Position numbers and translations under genes: made by a program. Positions 57,819 through 64,000 of a stretch of 64,000 bases of DNA are shown in pieces (position 1 is the stretch's first letter; each line of letters starts with the position of its first letter). Source of the DNA: Moniliophthora roreri. Lineage: Eukaryota > Basidiomycota > Agaricomycetes > Agaricales > Marasmiaceae. The stretch lies in contig LATX02000176.1 in assembly GCA_001466705.2 (NCBI GenBank), positions 496,001 to 560,000 of the forward strand. Direction: 5' to 3'. Under the pieces are notes generated by a model. The model was not told the origin of the DNA, ran no database searches, and saw nothing but the letters and a program-made list of their open reading frames with translations.

Positions 57819-59788
57819 ATGTCCTCCAATGGTGGCGATGAAAACGGAGAAGCAAACTTGAGGCAAGAGGTGCGTAATAGAACTTCCTGCGAATTTGCGG
57901 ACTGGTTCAAATGCTCTACATAGTTCGTGCACGTACCTCCTGGGAAATTCTATCTCAAAAGGTCTATTGCTGAAGCCTCGATCGAACAAGATGAACATGA
58001 ATCCGCGAAACTGCGAGCCCGTCGAATTTTCAGCGTCGCTGAAATGATAGGAGTTGGAGACAAGGACTTCCTGCATGTTGGATACACTGGAGTTGATGCT
58101 TTTGAGGTTAGTTATTCTCGGTATTACCATGGATGTTGCTGAGGTATCTTTCAAGGCCTTCCAACGAGATTTCGTCAAATTCTCCTCGGTCAAGTGCGCC
58201 CTTATCTTTTATCTGAACGCATCCTTACACGTCTCTTCAAGGAATACGAATGCTATGCGCCTCCTCTGTTACAACTCTAGCCTTCCAGCGCTAGTCTTTC
58301 ACGATGGTGAGGTACATTGCATATGTATCAATAGCCCTGAACTGAAACATTCTTCAGCACTGGTTCCCGTTGCCAATATCTTTGAGAAGAACCAGTACTC
58401 CCCGCTACTTTACGTATATTTGTGCCATCAGTTCGCGAGAACGGCAAATTCAACAAGCAACCGAGCTGTGAGTCCCTCTACTCTATTCTTTGTCTGGCAA
58501 TAGCAATCCTTAAATTCTTCTCCAAGGTACTGAGCGAGCTGTGGATTGACCCAAGCGACGGTTCTCTACATTCCGGGCCACGCGTCACAATGGACATAGG
58601 CACGAACTGGGTTGTGTCTTTGAAAAACGAGAACAAGTTGATGACAGATCAACAATCCTCGCTTGCTATTAACGTCTACCGAGATGAACAAGCTGTCTTT
58701 GATTTCCTTTCCCGACACCTCGAAACCCGACCTTTGTTCAAAGGAATTTGTTTGGCCATCAAGGTAGTCGACCAATGGGTGCCCATCCCCATTGAAGACG
58801 TTTTATTAGTATTATCCTTGGATACCAGGACGATATACAGACGGTCGACTCTGGCAGCCGTAGCTCGAATTTGTGCAGCTAAAGAAAGTCAGCCTTATTT
58901 GTATAAGGTTATGGGTCTACCAGCTGCAGTGCAGAAAAGTAAGGTTATCACAGAAGATGGCTTTATACGGTGAGTATTCCTGCTGGAATTGTAGCGCTAT
59001 AAGTCTGACTTTTACGAAGATTTACATTCCAGCCACAGGATATTAATGTTCTTGATACCTTTTCGTTGCGTTACACTTTGATTTCTCAGGAGGCATTGGC
59101 CGCCATTACCGAGACATGGCTTTCTCAAGCACACGGTGTTTTCAAGCAGCTCGGTTTTCAAAGTGGCGAGAGTACGGAAGACTATTGTGAGTTGCAGTGC
59201 ACGTTAGACCTTTGGACCACCATCTCATTTAGCTCATTGTGTAACAGCATTGCCTGGGATGTTCCGTCTGTACCTACACCGGGAAACTAACGATACGGCC
59301 GCCTATCGTACTCTCGATCAGCCTATCCATCTCTTCATTTCCCCTATACCTCACCTGCGAGCCTACTGGAGCTCGGACGCTCAAGGCAAAGAAGAACTAT
59401 CTCATGAATTACGAAGCGTCCTGGGCCTTCCTACTTTCAGCTTCAGCGCAAGGTTCATGTGGATATCTTGGGATCGACGTGTATACGACGCCGTACAGAA
59501 GCTTCAAATTCGTAATGGTTTTGATGCTACAACTACGGACTTTGCTGAATCGCTGGGGTACACCCCTCTCCAAGTTGTCTATCATCACGATCGGTTCCAT
59601 GAAGGTAAATACACCCACCATTGCCTGAAAGGTGTCGTGCTTACTCGCGCTTGCTGTTCAATTAGTCCAAGGAGAAGTTGAATGCCCGGTAACCGAAGAC
59701 CCAACGTCTTTGGTGGCAGTAGGCTCGAAGGACAAATTTAACATTGACACTCGAAGACATACTACGAAACGTAAGGCGATGTTGTGAT
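57819..59788 (+). CDS. Family member D, protein of unknown function
   Basis: The start at 57819 gives a short first exon (MSSNGGDENGEANLRQE) without the glycine-rich FTNI motif of A, B and C. From the second exon it follows C closely: PGKFYLKRSIAEASIEQDEH, FLHVGYTGVDAFE, AFQRDFVKFSSVK, LPALVFHDG, LSELWIDPSDGSLHSGP, ETWLSQAHGVFKQL, LPGMFRLYLHRETNDT, LRSVLGLPTFSFSARFMW, ATTTDFAESLGYTPLQVV, and it ends at 59788. No catalytic motif was recognised. It is head-to-tail with C and E. Confidence 0.75.
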
Positions 59789-60176
59789 AGAGTATCTCGT
59801 ATACTACCGTGTTTGCGTCCTTGCAAAGCTTGAAGTTCGTACTTCAGCTGTCAGCTTTGCCACGTAGATGGTTGTACGGTGGCTATATGGCTCTGAGCTG
59901 ACAGAACTCTGTCATGTCTTGTACAGGAAGTGCAGTATTGTCCCACTGTTCCCCTTCGGGGAGTCTTTGAAGTTTCGTACTTTCCTTTACGGGTGTTTTA
60001 ACNCCCTTTATCCTCGATTCACTTGAATACCCTGATGTCCTGCTGTGATCTCACTCTCCCTTGTACTATTTACCGAGGTTACCATCTCCATCATAACCTG
60101 ATCCCTCGACGAATCTCTGTGATGACATGGGTGGGTTTTGCGTTCGATTTTCACTCAATGCTATTCCTGTAAATAA

Positions 60177-62189
60177 CGACAAAAACGTTTTTGCCGCGGC
60201 AACCGTCCCAAGGAGGACTGGAGTAGACTGGAGGCCCGCCGTACAATCAGTATTGCCCGCATTCACGAAACAGACAAGGATCTGGAATTTATACATGTCG
60301 GATACAGCGGTCAGGACGCCTTCGAGGTTAGCATATTCCTCTACAGCAGCCACATTTTGACGAGTCTCACTACCTTTTAGGCTTTTCAACGAGATTTTGA
60401 GCAGTTTTCTCTGGTCAAGTACGGTCTCCTTCATTTTCTGTCGTTGCTGAATGATACGACGACTATTCTCTACTCTTAGGAATGCGAATGTAGCTCAACT
60501 CTTCGGCTACAACAACAATCAAGCTGGCGTGCCCGCCCTCATATTTTACGATGGTGAGTCACTTCAGCACTAATTCAAAGCTGGGGCGTCCACTAATCTC
60601 CTTGCACCTCGGACAGCGCTTGTCCCAGTGGCCCACATCTTTGAACGGAATCGCTTCTCTTCGCTTCTGTATACATATTTTAACTTTCAAGTGGGTCTGG
60701 CCTATCCGTGTGCGTATTAATTGTATTGACTCTTGCCAACCTCTTCCTCGATAGTTTGGCGCTGCACTAATACCCGGGAAGAATGTGGTATGTCGAGTGT
60801 TGTTGTTTCACCGTCTGCCGTTGCTTAGTGGAATGTAGACCATAAACGATCTGTGGATTCATCCGAGCACTGGCGAACTCCGGAAAGGACCATACGTTCG
60901 AGATTCGTCCCCCCGGATTTTTGGTTTTACTGCGGATCCAGTTCCCAGCAGTGGGACCCTTCAGGCTCTCCTGCCCCTTCAGAGCCTCAATGACAGCGGA
61001 GTTGTCTTTAGCTACCTCGTCCAGATCCTCAACGCTAGCGATATCCTTCGAGGAATTTGCAGATCCAGTAGCTTAACCGTGGAGTTGGTAGCTGATGAAG
61101 AGGCCTTATTCATGTTACAGTCTCTGCCTGGTGCAATTTACTCCAGGGGTCAACGAGACATTATTGGTAGGTGGCTGGAACGCACTGAAAGCTGGCATTA
61201 TGGATTATGGGGGGCATGGGAGGTGAGGGGTGCACCGGAGGCGATGCGGGCAAGTAAAATTGTTCTCGATGATGGCTCAGTGCGGTGCGTCTGAAACGGT
61301 GATGGCTTGCTATTCTGACCTGACAAGGACCCCAGGTTTACCGTCACACCGTTGGACATTCATCATCTTCAAGCGCTGTGGTTACGATATGGGCTGTTTC
61401 CAGGAGCCGATTGGAACATTTTCGCAGACGCCTGGCTGTCGCAGGCTCACCGCGTGTTTAGCCAAACCAGGATACAAGTAGATCAATATGATGAATATTG
61501 TAAGTTTTCCGCATTTTTCCCCTTGGAACATCCGATGACTCTAAAAGCCAATCTACGTGGATTCTGGCTCGGCTTCGATGTGGAGAGGGTCGCGAGAGCC
61601 CCGAATGAAAATACTCTATACCTTTTCATCCGGCCCATTCCTCGCCCTTCCGATGAAGAGACTATCTGGGAGTCCTGGATGAATGGAAGGAAATACTTCT
61701 GGTCTTTTGACTCTTCCGGTCACGAGGAAATTTCAGAGGACGTGCGGGTATCTTTAGGACTTCCTTCCTTCACTTCCAGCGTTAAAATTGCTCATACTTG
61801 GTGGGACCTCGGCGCTTACGATGCCATAAGGCAACTCCACGTCTTCAATGGTTTTAGTCCCACGACGACGGACTTGACTCAGTCTCTTCACTTTCCAGTC
61901 CTCCAAGTTGTTGGTGATGAGCATCGCTTTGAAGAGATCGGAGGTGCGTACACCCTATTTGACAATGCGTAGCTTAAAGTACATTCCTGATGCTCCCCCG
62001 ACCGCAGGTGAAAATACTACCCTCGATGGCACAAAGAAAAGACAGGAATCTTGGAAAGTTCTAAAGGTAGCAGTATTCCTTCCGTCATCTCTAGGGGAAT
62101 CTGATCTGATTCACATATCAGAATGTGCTCAACGGAGTTTTCAAAAAGCCGAGGAAGTCCAGTACGAAGAGGGCGTAGAACGTTGTTAA
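60177..62189 (+). CDS. Family member E, 5' end unresolved
   Basis: Coding sequence is open from about 60177 (FCRGNRPKEDWSRLEARRTI, then FIHVGYSGQDAFE) but no ATG in frame was found, and a single N lies at 60003, so the first exon and the start are uncertain. The remainder has all family blocks: AFQRDFEQFSLVK, VAQLFGYNNNQAGVPALIF, ALVPVAHIFERNRFSSLL, DLWIHPSTGELRKGP, DAWLSQAHRVFSQTRI, NTLYLFIRPIPRPSDEETIW, KYFWSFDSSGHEEISEDV, NGFSPTTTDLTQSLHFP, and ends at 62189. Its middle part (RTESWHYGLW) is closer to member A than to C and D. Confidence 0.7.
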
Positions 62190-62669
62190 CATACGTATCA
62201 TTTCAGTACAGGAACGGGAAGACATCTTATGATGGATATCCCACGTTTCGCCTCGTATAACAAATACCGTGCCACTCTGCTCACCAATAACCACGATAGA
62301 TATTTAGATTAACTTGACAGCTTTGTATTTCCCCAGAGAAACAGCTTGCGAAAGACTCCCAATGGATCTAGGATCTGAATAGCTGCCGTCAGCACTTGTG
62401 CTGTACTAGCGCTTGAGCATAAAGTTCACTTATAGCGCTCAACCGTCATATTTGCTCAGTGGTTGTCTCACGTATGATGGCTGTGTGGTAGGCGGCCCCT
62501 CTCATTCAAAGAGGCCTCTCTGAGCTAACGAAATCCTGTCTCGCCATTCCTCCATACTCGAAACTATGATCAAATGATATTCCTATTCGCGATTGATGCA
62601 ATGTTCTCTATCCAGTGCGTCGGTAATCTATAGAGTACCAAGCCGTGCCAGACATTTCCCTAGACCTTT

Positions 62670-63514
62670 CAGGGATTTCCTTGTAGATGCTCGCGAAGCT
62701 TCGCCAAAGCCTTGTATCTATGTGACAGCTTGTTCTTCTGATCAGCGGGCATTTCTGCGTAGCTTGGTACAGTAATGTGGGCCAGCTAGTCGTAATCGGA
62801 GAATCCAGGACACTCACGTCAATCCAGTACCCGTTGGTTCAAATACTGCATCCCATCCAAACACACCTGGCCCTCGTGCGGGAACGATTGACCCGTCTGT
62901 CCGGCCTTCAAAGAGTACGGGTTCTGTACCTACGTGACAGACGTTGACTGGACATTCAGAGCAATTGATCAACTCGAACGTACCAGGACCAGCGGAATAA
63001 GCGAAAGTGCAAAGTGCCCAGGCTTTCTTCGTAGGGAATCCGACAAGAAGATTATTCAGGCCTTCATGACCGAGTTCCTTCAGGAAGTACTTGATATAAG
63101 GCCCCGGCAGACCATTCAAAGCCTCGAAACAGAGTGCGGTATCTTCAGTTATACATGGTCCATTCAACTGTTAATGGTTTGAATTTGAGTGAGGGAAAGT
63201 GGACTTTGAGAGGAAAGAGGGAGCGCACCAACTCGGCTGCCCTACGACACTTTGCGATAGCAACTTCTTGCGTAGTTCCTTGTATCTCGTCGACTGTTCA
63301 TCATCTGATAAGGTGTGTATGCAGCTTGAAAAGGATACTAGACACACTTTCTAAGCTCTGCGCGTCGATTTCGACTGGGTGGGGACCATCGGATAGGATT
63401 GCCTTGACTTCTTTCAGCTTGTTCGCGTTGCCAGTGACAAATACTAATAAAAGAGCAGTCAGATATAGCTATATTAGATGTAAGGGATGATTCATTACCA
63501 AGTGTGCGTGCCAT
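62670..63514 (-). CDS. HAM1: Inosine triphosphate pyrophosphatase (HAM1/ITPA)
   Basis: The start at 63514 gives MARTL, spliced to [20 protein letters not shown]. Exons then read [99 protein letters not shown] and [20 protein letters not shown] binds the triphosphate, EDT is the conserved acidic site, and FGWD and SHRYKA complete the pocket. The enzyme hydrolyses ITP, dITP and XTP to monophosphates and so cleans the nucleotide pool in the cytosol. The stop is at 62670. It is convergent with family member E. Confidence 0.95.
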
Positions 63515-64000
63515 TATGTGGGAGCTGGAAAGAAATGTGCCTGAAGCGTCCTGCCATCGATGGTTGTGGTCGAGTCATAGAGAAAAAAACAAGCGCCCAA
63601 TGTCAAAAATCGCGGGGCCAATCGTAATGATACAACCCTTCTGCCCCTCTCCTCCAACAGCTCGTCGAATAATTCAGCAAACGTAGTTCCACGACCGTGC
63701 CGACGAAATGTACTAGATCACAAAGACTATATTCACACCCTTGGTCCCTGGCACCGTCCGAAAGCCCCAAGAACATTCGAAGAAGACTCCAAGTTTCAAC
63801 GCAAGTTCCCATATCCCATTCGTCATATTCATAAAATGCCAAGTGAACACTCTGTGTAACTGGCTTGTGCAGTAGGGCTGGTACGGAAGAAGGCTGGGTC
63901 TAGGAGAGGCCATGATGGATGGTTTGATTTGGGCGAACGCACAAGAAATGAAGTTGACGGGAATGCGGGCCATTGCCCAACATCTTACCCCCATGGACAT
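63515..64000. other. Right edge, no gene assigned
   Basis: Open frames are present on both strands (for example 63713-64000 minus and a plus frame ending near 63845), but none shows a family motif. A gene starting or ending beyond the window cannot be excluded. Confidence 0.3.

Overview
This is a fungal nuclear window, almost certainly from a mushroom-forming basidiomycete (Agaricomycetes). Genes are broken by many introns of about 50-65 nt, protein families known mainly from basidiomycetes are present (DUF6533-type membrane proteins, a Plavaka-type transposase, a multi-exon family of unknown function), and the housekeeping genes read as fungal orthologues. All calls come from reading the sequence and from recalled family features; no searches were run.

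Layout. 1-643: 3' part of an RBM42-like RNA-binding protein gene (minus). 1017-3064: member A of a five-gene family of unknown function. 3592-6309: a decayed cytochrome P450 carrying a 306-bp hAT-type MITE. 8985-9941: a serine-rich basidiomycete protein. 13481-14284: OPI3 phospholipid methyltransferase (minus). 14833-22488: three DUF6533-type membrane protein genes, one apparently truncated. About 20.5-35.3 kb: an AT-rich, strongly CpG-depleted island with an LTR fragment, a Plavaka-type DNA transposon, inverted repeats, and a 1,442-bp perfect repeat around a single N that looks like an unmerged contig overlap. 35400-37380: family member B (minus). 38184-44873: two tandem GH95 alpha-L-fucosidase-type secreted glycosidases. 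45141-53341: a compact housekeeping block (small membrane protein, SRRM1-like splicing factor, galactonate dehydratase, MDM35, RVS161, ERV25). 55235-62189: family members C, D and E in tandem. 62670-63514: inosine triphosphate pyrophosphatase (minus).

The genes do not form one obvious pathway. OPI3 (phosphatidylcholine synthesis) and MDM35 (mitochondrial phospholipid transport) both serve lipid supply; ERV25 and RVS161 serve vesicle traffic; the GH95 pair works outside the cell, and galactonate dehydratase could use sugar acids, but no direct link is shown. The most unusual features are: the five-gene family with a glycine-rich N-terminal motif in three members; an intron-like MITE whose GT and AG would restore the P450 frame; at least seven introns whose donor must be GC rather than GT to keep conserved frames; and the sharply bounded CpG-poor island that also contains a host gene.
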